Shown one piece after another: positions 30,652 to 38,182 of a stretch of DNA of 38,388 nucleotides. The translations under genes were made by a program, and so were the position numbers. The DNA is from Paeniroseomonas aquatica (lineage in GTDB: Bacteria; Pseudomonadota; Alphaproteobacteria; Acetobacterales; Acetobacteraceae), in assembly GCF_030409335.1 (NCBI RefSeq), contig NZ_JAUFPN010000186.1, positions 1-38,388 of the forward strand, read 5' to 3'. Under the pieces are notes generated by a model. The model saw only the letters and a program-made list of their open reading frames with translations, made no database searches and was not told the DNA's origin. Each line of letters begins with the position of its first letter. Within the stretch, counting starts at the first letter, position 1.

Positions 30652-31614
30652 ATGATCGATCGCCGCGCATTGCCCGCGGTGTTGGCCAGCATGGCCGGTT
30701 GGCGCGGGGCCGGGGCGGCCGAGCCCGCCACGCGGCCGCTTACCCTGGTGGTGCCCTTCCCGGCCGGGTCGGTCACCGATGGCGTGGCCCGCGCCCTGGC
30801 GGCGCCGCTGCAGGAGGCGCTGGGCCAGCCGGTGCTGGTGGACAACCGCGCCGGGGCGCAGGGGACCCTGGGCGCCGCCCTGGTCGCCCGCAGCCCGGCG
30901 GACGGCCATACCCTGCTGGTCGCCTCCTCGCTGCTGTTCGTGGCCCGCAGCCTCTACCGGATGCTGCCCTACGACCCGGTCGAGAGCTTCCGGCCGGTCT
31001 CCGGCATCGGCGCCACCTGCATGGTCTTCCTGGTCGGCGGCGCCTCGCCGATCCGCTCGGTGGCGGAACTGGCGGCGCGGGCCGGGCGGCAGGACCCGCC
31101 GCTCAGCGTCGCCTACGGCTCGCCGAGCGGCCAGGTGGCGCTGGCGCTCTTCGCCGCGGCGAGCGGCACCCGGCCGGTCGCGGTCAGCTACCGCGGCATC
31201 CCGCAGGCGATGACGGACCTGGTCGGCGGCCATGTCGAGGCGGCGGTGGTCGACCTCGGCAGCGCCCTGGCGCAGGCGAAGGCCGGCGGCATCAGGCCGC
31301 TCGCCACCTCGGCCGGGTCCCGCAGCGCCCTGGCGCCGGAGATACCGGTCTTGCGCGAGGCCTTCCCCGATGCGGCGGCGGCGCTCGAGACCATGATCGC
31401 CCTGGTCGCTCCGGCCGGCACCCCGGCCGCCACGGTCGGGCGGATCGATGCCGCCATCCGGGCGGCGCTGGCCCGGCCGGCGGTGCGGCAGCAATTCGCC
31501 ACCCTGGCCACCGCCCCGCTGCCGCTGGGGCCGGAGGCGCTCGGCCAACGCATCGGCACCGACAACGCGCGGTGGGAGGCGCTGATCCGCCAGGCCGGCA
31601 TCGAACGGGAGTGA
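30652..31614 (+). CDS. Bug/TctC-family periplasmic substrate-binding protein
   Basis: 320 residues. Signal-like start MIDRRALPAVLASMAGWRGA, with a cleavage site near GAAEP. Family words: RPLTLVVPFPAGSVTDGVAR (the usual glycine pair after FP is AGS here), DNRAGAQGTLGAALVARSPADGH, VESFRPVSGI and PAGTPAATVGRIDAAIR. It binds a small organic acid or amino acid in the periplasm; no transporter subunit is next to it. GGGGGA precedes the ATG. It diverges from the enoyl-CoA hydratase group across 147 bp and may supply it with substrate. The next recognisable coding sequence, on the other strand, is a broken ABC ATPase abutting its stop codon. Confidence 0.9.
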   Translation: MIDRRALPAVLASMAGWRGAGAAEPATRPLTLVVPFPAGSVTDGVARALAAPLQEALGQPVLVDNRAGAQGTLGAALVARSPADGHTLLVASSLLFVARSLYRMLPYDPVESFRPVSGIGATCMVFLVGGASPIRSVAELAARAGRQDPPLSVAYGSPSGQVALALFAAASGTRPVAVSYRGIPQAMTDLVGGHVEAAVVDLGSALAQAKAGGIRPLATSAGSRSALAPEIPVLREAFPDAAAALETMIALVAPAGTPAATVGRIDAAIRAALARPAVRQQFATLATAPLPLGPEALGQRIGTDNARWEALIRQAGIERE

Positions 31615-31861
31615 CTGCGTCACCCCGAGCTTCTGCACCTCGGCGCGGACCAGCAGCGTGATCGCGCTCGAGCCGGACGAAATCGGCATCCGTCCGCTCG
31701 CGCGGGCGGGGCATGTCGATGTCGAAGACCTGCTTCACCGCGCCGGGCCGGGTGGCCATGACCACGACCCGGTCGGCGAGGAAGATCGCCTCCGAGATCG
31801 AGCGGGTGACGAAGACCACGCTCTTGCGGTCCTGCTCCCAGATCCGCAGCAGGGCCTCCCG
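31615..31861 (-). pseudogene. Remnant of a nitrate/taurine-type ABC transporter ATPase
   Basis: Leftward reading gives the C-terminal end of an ABC ATP-binding protein: EALLRIWEQDRKSVVFVT, RSISEAIFLADRVVVM and PRERTDADFVRLER. After that the sense shifts to another frame at about 31664, where ITLLVRAEVQKLGVTQ continues the expected ending. The Walker A, Q-loop, signature and Walker B parts are all missing, and the H-loop His is Arg (VVFVTRS). So this is a truncated, frameshifted relic, abutting the stop codon of the Bug gene on the other strand. The upstream bases (SGATLAAIIATAGLTV) may be a piece of another gene joined by deletion. Confidence 0.7.
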
Positions 31862-32012
31862 CACGGTCAGGCCGGCGGTGGCGATGATCGCCGCCAGGGT
31901 CGCGCCGGATGATCGCATCGCTCATGCCGCCGTCTCCCCCTGCCTGGTCCACTGCCGGGGCGAATCCGGCCGGGCGCCGGGGCCGCATCCAGCCCCGGCG
32001 CGGGCCGCCCGC

Positions 32013-32844
32013 TCAGTGCGTCATGCCAGGCGCGTGGTCATGGGCCGCCCTCGGCGCCCGCGCCGCAGGGGCGTGGCCGGCGTGGGGATCGGCCGGGGGC
32101 GCGGTGTCCGCCGCCGGCCCGGGCATGGCGCCATGCGCCATCCCCGCCATGCCGTGCACCATGCCCGGCGGCACCGCCACCGCCGCCGCATCGCCCGGCC
32201 AGGCGGCGATCACCCGCCGCATCAGCCCGATTTCCTGGGTCTGGTCGGTGACGATGTCGACGTTCATCAGCCCGAGGAAGCCGTTCGCACCCGCCCCGGC
32301 CCGGTAGTCCCGCACCATGTCGAGCGCGCCCTGGTGGTGCAGGATCATTGCCTTGGCGAAGAGCACGTCCGCCCGCGTGACCGGCGCCGCGGCGGTGGCG
32401 ATGGCATCCATCGCCCCCGGGATCGGCGAGCGCTGGAATTGCGCCATCTGCGCCAGCCCCTCGGTCGCCATCGGCTGCAGCACCAGCCCGCCCAGCCGCA
32501 GCGGCGGCAGCGCCAGGTTGCGCCCGACCTCCTCGAGCAGGGCCAGCTCGAAGCGCTGGTTGCGGATGATGGCCCGGGCCAGCCGGCGCAGCAACCGGGC
32601 TGCTGGCCTCCGGCTCGGCGAGATAGGCCTCGCTCATCGTCAGGGCGCCGGCGTGGTGGGCGCGCATGCCCTCGACATAGGCGCGGTCGGCCGCGGCGGC
32701 GGCCGGGTCGGCCCGGCGGTACCAGGTGGTGGGGGCCGGGGTGCCGCCGGGCACGTAGCCGTCCTCGATGCTGGCCTGGGCGGATGGCGCGGCGCCGAGC
32801 AGCAGGCCCGCCGCGAGGGCGAGGCCGGGGAGGGGGTATCGCAT
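32013..32844 (-). pseudogene. DUF305 exported protein, frameshifted
   Basis: Read leftward, the first part (32844 to about 32600) has a signal peptide (LALAAGLLLGAAPSAQA) and the start of a DUF305 domain: YVEGMRAHHAGALTMSEAYL. The rest of the domain is in the next frame from about 32594: RRLARAIIRNQRFELALLEE, VLFAKAMILHHQGALDMVRD and the final His-rich tail HAGHAPAARAP. One extra base in the CCGGG run at 32595-32599 would explain this; removing it joins EASSP to LLRRLARAI. DUF305 proteins are periplasmic, ferritin-like helical proteins with His pairs (HH) linked to metal, often copper, handling. It is either a true pseudogene, a programmed frameshift or a sequencing error. Confidence 0.75.
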
Positions 32845-32933
32845 GGATCGGTATCCTCTGGTCCCGGCGCGCGGCCGGGGACCGGAATGGGGTCAGGGAT
32901 GGCGGTTCCGCCCGGCGGGCCGGGGCGGCGGCG

Positions 32934-33362
32934 TCAGCCCCGGGCGCGCGGCGGTGGCCGCGGCGGACCCCGCAGGATGCCCGGCGGCTCCGACCCGGGC
33001 GCGGCCGTCGCCCGCGGCCCGGCCTCGGGTCCGGCCTGTGCCGGCGGCGGCGGCGCCGGCGGCGGCAGGGTGACCAGCATCGGGCATTGCCCGGCCAGGC
33101 AGCAGCCGTCGTGTTGCGCCTGCGGCGGCTGGGGCTCCGGCGCGGCGTGGCCGGCCGCTTGGTCGGCCCCTCGGTCGGCCCCTCGGTCGGCCCCAAGCGC
33201 GGCCGGTGCGGCGTGATGCCCGGCGCAATCGGCGACCGCCGCCGCGGCCGGCATGGGCCGGGCCACCGGCGGCATCACCGGCAGCAGCAGCAGGGCGAGC
33301 GCCACCAGCGCCATGACCAGGCGCCGCCGGCCCATCCCGTCGTCGTGCCATCCGTTCCGCAT
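32934..33362 (-). CDS. Small exported His/Cys-rich protein
   Basis: 142 residues. A signal or anchor helix (RRLVMALVALALLLLPVMPP) is followed by DCAGHHAAPAA, then an in-frame tetrapeptide repeat GADR-GADR-GADQ, then QHDGCCLAGQCPMLVTLPPP and a Pro-rich tail. The clustered Cys and His (C, HH, HDGCC, C) suggest metal binding; similar short proteins accompany copper-resistance genes, and the DUF305 gene next to it supports this, but no family is firmly assigned. The start is ATG at 33362, though ATG at 33335 (MGRRRLVMAL) is also possible. The tetrapeptide repeat comes from a 12-bp DNA repeat. Confidence 0.6.
   Translation of the reverse strand: MRNGWHDDGMGRRRLVMALVALALLLLPVMPPVARPMPAAAAVADCAGHHAAPAALGADRGADRGADQAAGHAAPEPQPPQAQHDGCCLAGQCPMLVTLPPPAPPPPAQAGPEAGPRATAAPGSEPPGILRGPPRPPPRARG
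33161..33196. repeat. Three 12-bp direct repeats inside the His/Cys-rich gene
   Basis: GGTCGGCCCCTC at 33161-33172, the same at 33173-33184, and GGTCGGCCCCAA at 33185-33196. On the minus strand they encode GADR, GADR and GADQ-like residues in frame. The unit length is a multiple of three, so copy-number changes would not break the gene. Confidence 0.75.
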
Positions 33363-33462
33363 CGCGTCGCAGATGGGACGTCCCCGGCCCCCTGTTCAAG
33401 GGAAGGATGGCCGCCGCCGGGCGCGCATGGCTGAATGGCCGCCCGCAGAGGAGAGACCCGCC

Positions 33463-34065
33463 ATGGCCGAGCCCATCAGCTTCCCCGGACAGGTCGAATG
33501 GTCCGGCGAGAACCCCGGCATCAGCCTGAAGACCGACCCCGACGGCCCCTTCACCACCCTGGCCAGCTTCTTCCGCGTCGTGCTCTCCCCGCATGGGCGC
33601 GGGCATGCGCTGGTGCTGCTGCAATCCCCGGGCGAGGCCGACGCCCCGGGCAATGTCTGCCTGACCGACAACGAGCCGTTGGCGCGCTACCTGGTCGCCG
33701 GCTTCGTCTCGAGCTTCGGCGCCTGGCGCGGGCTGCCGGGGCTGGCCGGGCTGCGCTACGCCCCGCTCGACAGCGTCGCCACCGAGGGCGATGCCGGCAG
33801 CACCTATTCGGAGGTGGTGAAGGCGCCGGGGATGGAGGTGACGCTCACCTGGGCCGGGCTCGGCGCGCCCTTCTGCTTCGCCCTGGCGCCGGAGCATTCG
33901 GCGACCGGCCGGCACCACATGCCGAGCCTCTTCGTCGGCTGCGAGAGCGCGGGCATCACGGTCAACGGCCGGGCGCTGCCGGGCAAGCCCCTGCCGCGGG
34001 TGGTCGCCGGCCATGCCATCAGCACGGCGATGCTGGCCTTCTCCGAGACCTGGATCCGGGCGTGA
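33463..34065 (+). CDS. Conserved-looking protein of unknown function coupled to an aldolase
   Basis: 200 residues, no signal peptide. It starts MAEPISFPGQVEWSGENP and contains LASFFRVVLSPHGRGHALVL, GNVCLTDNEPLARYLVAGFV, GMEVTLTWAGLGAPFCFALA and HHMPSLFVGCESAGITVNG. The alternation of hydrophobic strands suggests a mostly beta soluble protein. I do not recognise a family. GAGGAGAG lies 7 nt before the ATG. The stop TGA overlaps a GTG that starts the class II aldolase (GTGA), so the two are translationally coupled; its function is probably tied to that sugar or hydroxy-acid metabolism. Confidence 0.75.
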   Translation: MAEPISFPGQVEWSGENPGISLKTDPDGPFTTLASFFRVVLSPHGRGHALVLLQSPGEADAPGNVCLTDNEPLARYLVAGFVSSFGAWRGLPGLAGLRYAPLDSVATEGDAGSTYSEVVKAPGMEVTLTWAGLGAPFCFALAPEHSATGRHHMPSLFVGCESAGITVNGRALPGKPLPRVVAGHAISTAMLAFSETWIRA

Positions 34066-34691
34066 GGGCTGCGATCATCGAGGCGGCGCGGGCGCTGGAT
34101 GCGCTCGGCTTCATGCCGAGCAAGTCCGGCAACCTGTCCTGCCGCACCGCGGGCGGCTGCCTGATCACCCCGGCCGGGCTGCCCTACGCGGAGTGCGGGC
34201 CGGAGGACCTGGTGGAGGTGGCGCCCGACGGCGGCATCCTCGCCGGGCACCGCCGGCCGTCGTCGGAATGGCGGCTGCACGCCGCGATCTATGCGGCGCG
34301 GCCGGAGGCGGGGGCCGTCGTGCATACCCACAGCCCCTTCGCCACCGCGCTGTCCTGCGCGCGGCAGGGCATCCCGCCCTTCCACTACATGATCGCCCTC
34401 GGCGGCGGCGCGGATATCCCCTGCTCGGCCTATGCCACCTTCGGCACCGCCGAACTGGCCGAGGCCTGCGTCGCCGCCCTGGCCGGGCGCCGGGCGGCAC
34501 TGCTGGCCAACCATGGCGCGGTGGCGCTGGGCAGCACCCTGGCGGGGGCGCGGACCCTGGCGATGGAGGTGGAGAACCTCGCCCGGCAATACCTGGCGCT
34601 GCGCGCCGCGGGCCTCGCCCCGGTGCTGCTGACCGAGGCCGAATTGCGCGGGGTCTTCGCGCAATTCGGCGACTACGGCCGGATCACCTGA
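34062..34691 (+). CDS. Class II aldolase/adducin-family protein
   Basis: 209 residues of the fuculose-1-phosphate aldolase family. Visible are MPSKSGNLSCR (substrate phosphate loop SGN), CLITPAGLPYAECGPEDLVEV, SSEWRLHAAIYAARP with the catalytic Glu69, VVHTHSPFATALSC with the zinc ligands His88 and His90, and ALLANHGAVALG with the third His. The zinc enzyme reversibly cleaves sugar phosphates to dihydroxyacetone phosphate or related products and an aldehyde. Starts with GTG overlapping the previous TGA. Its end overlaps by 8 bp with the convergent secreted-protein gene. The exact sugar is unknown. Confidence 0.89.
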   Translation: MRAAIIEAARALDALGFMPSKSGNLSCRTAGGCLITPAGLPYAECGPEDLVEVAPDGGILAGHRRPSSEWRLHAAIYAARPEAGAVVHTHSPFATALSCARQGIPPFHYMIALGGGADIPCSAYATFGTAELAEACVAALAGRRAALLANHGAVALGSTLAGARTLAMEVENLARQYLALRAAGLAPVLLTEAELRGVFAQFGDYGRIT

Positions 34692-35286
34692 AGTTCAGCT
34701 CGCGGAGCGAGCAGGTCTCCACCCGCCGCCGCTCCAGCGCCCGCCCATCGGCATAGACCACGCGGATGTCGACGGTGCAGACCTTCCCCGCCGGCAGGCT
34801 GACCGGCAGGCCGGCGCCCGGCGCCAGGGTGCCCTGGCCGAGCCGGTCGCGGCCCCAGCCGGTGTCGGTGCTGAGCGAGACATAGAGCTCGTTCACCACC
34901 ACGCCGGTGGCGTTGACGAATTGGAAGCTCGGGTCGCCGGCCCCGGCGGGCGTGCCGCCCCAGACCACGCGGGAGAGGCTGCAGGCATTCACCTGCCGCC
35001 GCTCCTCCTCCCGCCCGCCCTGGTAGACCACCTTGATGTCGAGCACGCAGTCGGACTGCTGCGGCACGATCCAGGCGCTCTGCCCCGGCGGCAGCACCGC
35101 CTGGCCCAGCACGTCGGGGCCCCAGGCGGAGACGCGGGAGGGCGAGACGAAGACCCGCTCGATGGTCTGGCCGGTGCTGTTCACCAGGCTGAATCGGTTC
35201 TGCGCCTGCGCCGGCGCGGCCCCGCCGGGGAGCCCGCCGGCCATGGCCAGCGCCAGGCCGAGGAGGAGCAGGAAGCGTGCGCGCAT
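34684..35286 (-). CDS. Secreted protein with two copies of one domain
   Basis: 200 residues. The signal peptide MRARFLLLLGLALAMAGG is cut near QAQ. The rest is an internal duplication: residues 31-107 (RFSLVNSTGQTIERVFVSPS ... DCVLDIKVVYQGGREEERRQVNACSL) and 120-197 (SFQFVNATGVVVNELYVSLS ... VCTVDIRVVYADGRALERRRVETCSL). Each copy has two Cys 22 residues apart (80/102 and 170/192), so one disulfide per domain is likely. The repeat has a mainly beta pattern with WGxDxLGQ and GxxxPVSLP words. No family name is known to me; probably a periplasmic binding or structural protein. It shares 8 bp with the aldolase gene end. Confidence 0.78.
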   Translation of the reverse strand: MRARFLLLLGLALAMAGGLPGGAAPAQAQNRFSLVNSTGQTIERVFVSPSRVSAWGPDVLGQAVLPPGQSAWIVPQQSDCVLDIKVVYQGGREEERRQVNACSLSRVVWGGTPAGAGDPSFQFVNATGVVVNELYVSLSTDTGWGRDRLGQGTLAPGAGLPVSLPAGKVCTVDIRVVYADGRALERRRVETCSLRELNFR

Positions 35287-35437
35287 GGTTCACCCCTTCG
35301 CAATACCCATGGTTGCGGCACCCTAACATGCCGAAACCGGTCCGAACCAGGATGTCGCGGCCCCGCCGCCGGAGAGCCGGCCCGGGCGTGCACCGCGGCG
35401 ATATCGCAGCGCGGCATTCTGCGGTAGCCTCGGTGGG

Positions 35438-37171
35438 ATGCAGTTCCCCGGCCCCCCGTTCCGGCTCGTCCTCCTGGCAGCCGCCCTCCTGTCCGCCTGC
35501 GGCGCCAGCGGTGCCTCGAGTGCCCCCGGGCGGGACCGCGCGCCGCGCATCATCCTGGGCCAGCCCGGCATGGGCGCCTTCGGCAGCTACCTCGCGGGCC
35601 GCTTCGCCACCACCGAGACCGACACCCGCGCCGCCGCCGACAACCTGCTGGCCGCGCTCCGCGCCGACCCGGACCAGCCGGAGGTGCTGAACCGCGCCTT
35701 CCTCGCCGCCCTGCTGGACGGCCGGGCGGATGCGGTGCGGCTGGCCCGGCGCCTCGGCGACAACCCGGCCGCCAACCTGCTGCTGGCCGGGGCCGACGTG
35801 CAGGCCGGCCGCTGGGAGCGGGCCGAGCAGCGGCTGCGCGCCACCGCCCGCGGCGGCCCGGTGCAGGTGCTGCAGCCGACGCTGCTGGCCTGGGTCCAGC
35901 TCGGCCGCGGCCAGCCGGACCAGGCGCTGGCGACGCTCCGCCCGCTGGTCGAGGCCAACCGGCTGCGGGCGCTGAACGCCCTGCATGCCGCCCTGATCGC
36001 CGATATCGCCGGCCGCCCGCGCGACGCCGAGCGCTTCGCCCGCCAGGCGGTGGCCGACCAGCCGCAGCCGCCCTGGCGGCTGGCGGTGCTGGCCGCCGGG
36101 GTGCTGAGCCGGGCCGGCCGCGCCGCCGAGGCCCAGCGCCTGCTGGACGGCATCCTCGCCAGCGGCGACGACGCCGCGCTGGCGGCGACCGAGGCCACCC
36201 GGCGGCTGACCCTGGCGCATCGCGGCGTCGCCTCCCCGGCGGAGGGCATGGCCGAGGCCTATACCGCCCTGGCCAGCGCCCTGCGCGGCCAGGGCTCCAA
36301 CGACTTCGCCCTGGTGCTGGCCCAGCTGGCGCTGCGGCTGCGGCCCGGCTTCGCCGTCGCCCAGGTGCTGGTCTCCGACACCCTGGCCGACCAGAACCAC
36401 CCCGAGCAGGCGCTGGCCGCGCTGGAGCAGGTGCCGGCCGAGGACCCGCTGGCCCCGGTGGTCGGGCTGCGCCGCGCCGCGCTGCTGGACCGGCTCGACC
36501 GCACCGACGAGGCGGTGGCGCTGCTGCGCAGCCTGGCCGGCGCCAGCCCCGGCATGCCGCAGCCGGCCGCCCGGCTCGGCGACCTGCTCCGCCGCCGCGA
36601 CCGCTTCCCCGAGGCGGTGCAGGCCTACGACATGGCGCTGGCCCGCGGCGGGCCGGGCGGCGAGGCGGCGGGCGGCGAGAAGGACTGGCCGCTGTTCTAC
36701 GCCCGCGGCGTCGCCCGGGAACGCGCCGGCGACTGGACCCGGGCCGAGGCCGACCTGCTGCGCGCGCTCGAGCTCGCGCCGGAGCAGCCCTACGTGCTGA
36801 ATTACCTCGGCTACACCTGGGCCGAGCAGGGCAAGAACCTCGACCGCGCCAAGGCCATGCTGCTGCGGGCGACCGAGCTGCGGCCGCAGGACGGCAACAT
36901 CGCCGACAGCCTCGGCTGGGTGATGTTCCGCCTGGGCAACCTGCCGGAGGCCATCACCTGGCTGGAGAAGGCCGCCGAGCTGGAATCGCGCAGCAGCGTC
37001 ATCAACGACCACCTGGGCGACGCCTACTGGGCCGCCGGGCGGCAGCGCGAGGCGCAGTTCCAGTGGCGCCGCGCCCTGGCGCTCGACCCCGAGCCGGTCG
37101 AGATCGCCAAGATCGAGACCAAGCTGCGGGACGGGCTGCCGGGCTACCCCGCCTCCACCGCCCAGCGCTGA
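35438..37171 (+). CDS. TPR-repeat lipoprotein
   Basis: 577 residues. The signal ends in a lipobox, LLSACG (Cys21), so the mature protein is likely lipid-anchored. Tetratricopeptide-type helices run through most of the chain; clear units are at about 390-540, for example [61 protein letters not shown] and [23 protein letters not shown] lipoproteins act as assembly scaffolds at the cell envelope, for instance for lipoprotein or polysaccharide machinery; no partner can be named. It is 11 bp upstream of ispE on the same strand and is probably transcribed with it. Confidence 0.88.
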   Translation: MQFPGPPFRLVLLAAALLSACGASGASSAPGRDRAPRIILGQPGMGAFGSYLAGRFATTETDTRAAADNLLAALRADPDQPEVLNRAFLAALLDGRADAVRLARRLGDNPAANLLLAGADVQAGRWERAEQRLRATARGGPVQVLQPTLLAWVQLGRGQPDQALATLRPLVEANRLRALNALHAALIADIAGRPRDAERFARQAVADQPQPPWRLAVLAAGVLSRAGRAAEAQRLLDGILASGDDAALAATEATRRLTLAHRGVASPAEGMAEAYTALASALRGQGSNDFALVLAQLALRLRPGFAVAQVLVSDTLADQNHPEQALAALEQVPAEDPLAPVVGLRRAALLDRLDRTDEAVALLRSLAGASPGMPQPAARLGDLLRRRDRFPEAVQAYDMALARGGPGGEAAGGEKDWPLFYARGVARERAGDWTRAEADLLRALELAPEQPYVLNYLGYTWAEQGKNLDRAKAMLLRATELRPQDGNIADSLGWVMFRLGNLPEAITWLEKAAELESRSSVINDHLGDAYWAAGRQREAQFQWRRALALDPEPVEIAKIETKLRDGLPGYPASTAQR

Positions 37172-37182
37172 GCGGGACGGCG

Positions 37183-38031
37183 ATGCGCGAGCCGGCGCCG
37201 GCCAAGGTCAACCTGTACCTGCACGTCACCGGCCGGCGGGACGACGGCTACCACCTGCTGGACAGCCTGGCGGTCTTCGGCCCGGCCGCGGACCTGCTGG
37301 CGGCGGCGCCGGCCGCGGCGCTGACCCTGGCGCTGGAGGGCCCCTTCGCCGCCGGCCTCGCCGCCGAGCCGGACAACCTGGTGCTGCGCGCCGCCCGCGC
37401 CCTGGCGGCCGAGGCGGGCCTGCCCGGCGGGGCGGCGCTGCGGCTGGCCAAGCACCTGCCCGTCGCCTCCGGCATCGGCGGCGGCTCGGCCGATGCGGCG
37501 GCGGCGCTGCGGCTGCTGGACCGGCTCTGGGGCCTCGGCCTGCCCGAGGCGCGGCTGGCGGCGATCGGGGCGCGGCTGGGGGCGGATGTGCCGGTCTGCC
37601 TCGCCTCCCGGCCGCGGCGGATGCAGGGGGTGGGGGAGGTGCTGCGGCCCGCCCCGGCGCTGCCCGACTGCGGGCTGCTGCTGGTCAACCCCGGGGTGGC
37701 GCTGGCGACCCCGGCGGTGTTCCGCGCCCGCCCGCCCGGCTTTACCCCGGCCGCCGCGCTGCCCGCCGCCTGGGCCGATGCGGCGGCCATGGCCGGCGAC
37801 CTCGGCCGGCTGCGGAACGACCTCGAGGCCCCGGCCATCGCGCTCTGCCCGCCGGTGGCGGAGGTGCTGGCGGCGCTGGGCCGGCTGCCGGGCTGCCTGC
37901 TGGCGCGGATGAGCGGCAGCGGCGCCACCTGCTTCGGGCTGTTCGCCAGCCCCGGCGCGGCCGAGGCGGCGGCGGCGGGGCTGCCGGGCGGCTGGTGGCG
38001 CGCGGCCGGGGGGCTGTTCCGGGCGGATTGA
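37183..38031 (+). CDS. ispE: 4-diphosphocytidyl-2-C-methyl-D-erythritol kinase
   Basis: 282 residues of the GHMP kinase family, IspE. Motif 1 [23 protein letters not shown] contains the catalytic Lys (KVN), motif 2 [18 protein letters not shown] is the ATP-binding glycine loop, GADVPVCL holds the catalytic Asp, and [12 protein letters not shown] is motif 3. It phosphorylates the 2-hydroxyl of CDP-ME in the MEP pathway that makes isopentenyl diphosphate, in the cytoplasm. The length is normal. ATG at 37183 follows the TPR gene stop by 11 bp. The MEP pathway also fits with the Fsr-type carrier at 13231-14445, since fosmidomycin inhibits an earlier MEP step, though a direct link is speculation. 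Confidence 0.93.
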   Translation: MREPAPAKVNLYLHVTGRRDDGYHLLDSLAVFGPAADLLAAAPAAALTLALEGPFAAGLAAEPDNLVLRAARALAAEAGLPGGAALRLAKHLPVASGIGGGSADAAAALRLLDRLWGLGLPEARLAAIGARLGADVPVCLASRPRRMQGVGEVLRPAPALPDCGLLLVNPGVALATPAVFRARPPGFTPAAALPAAWADAAAMAGDLGRLRNDLEAPAIALCPPVAEVLAALGRLPGCLLARMSGSGATCFGLFASPGAAEAAAAGLPGGWWRAAGGLFRAD

Positions 38032-38054
38032 GCGGCCCGGCTGCACGGCGGGGC

Positions 38055-38083
38055 TTTACGAGGGCGGGGCGCGGTCCTATCCA
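38055..38083 (+). promoter_or_regulatory. Candidate promoter of tRNA-Gln
   Basis: TTTACG (38055-38060) and TATCCA (38078-38083) are 17 nt apart, a good spacing, and lie in a short AT-richer dip just after ispE. The tRNA begins 27 nt further on. The match to consensus is moderate. Confidence 0.4.
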
Positions 38084-38110
38084 GGCGCCGTCGCCCCGGC
38101 GACCCGCTGG

Positions 38111-38182
38111 TGGGGCGTAGCCAAGCGGTAAGGCAGCGGTTTTTGGTACCGCCATTCCCAGGTTCGAATCCTGGCGCCCCAA
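38111..38182 (+). tRNA. tRNA-Gln(UUG)
   Basis: A full cloverleaf: acceptor TGGGGCG/CGCCCCA (38111-38117, 38175-38181), discriminator A, D arm GCC/GGC, anticodon arm GCGGT-TTTTGGT-ACCGC with anticodon TTG, variable loop CATTC and T arm CCAGG-TTCGAAT-CCTGG. The 3' CCA is not encoded (the next bases are TCA). It reads CAA and CAG codons as glutamine. It marks the boundary to lower-GC sequence, and the 3' end of a tRNA is a frequent insertion site for mobile elements. Confidence 0.95.

Noticed and set aside
31292-31614. Extension of the ABC-ATPase relic frame past 31614
   Set aside because: It continues antisense to the Bug gene with Arg/Pro-rich shadow composition, so it is not coding.
32893-34014. 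373-codon minus-strand frame
   Set aside because: Antisense to the unknown 200-residue gene; Gly/Arg/His-rich without motif. The real small gene (32934-33362) uses another frame.
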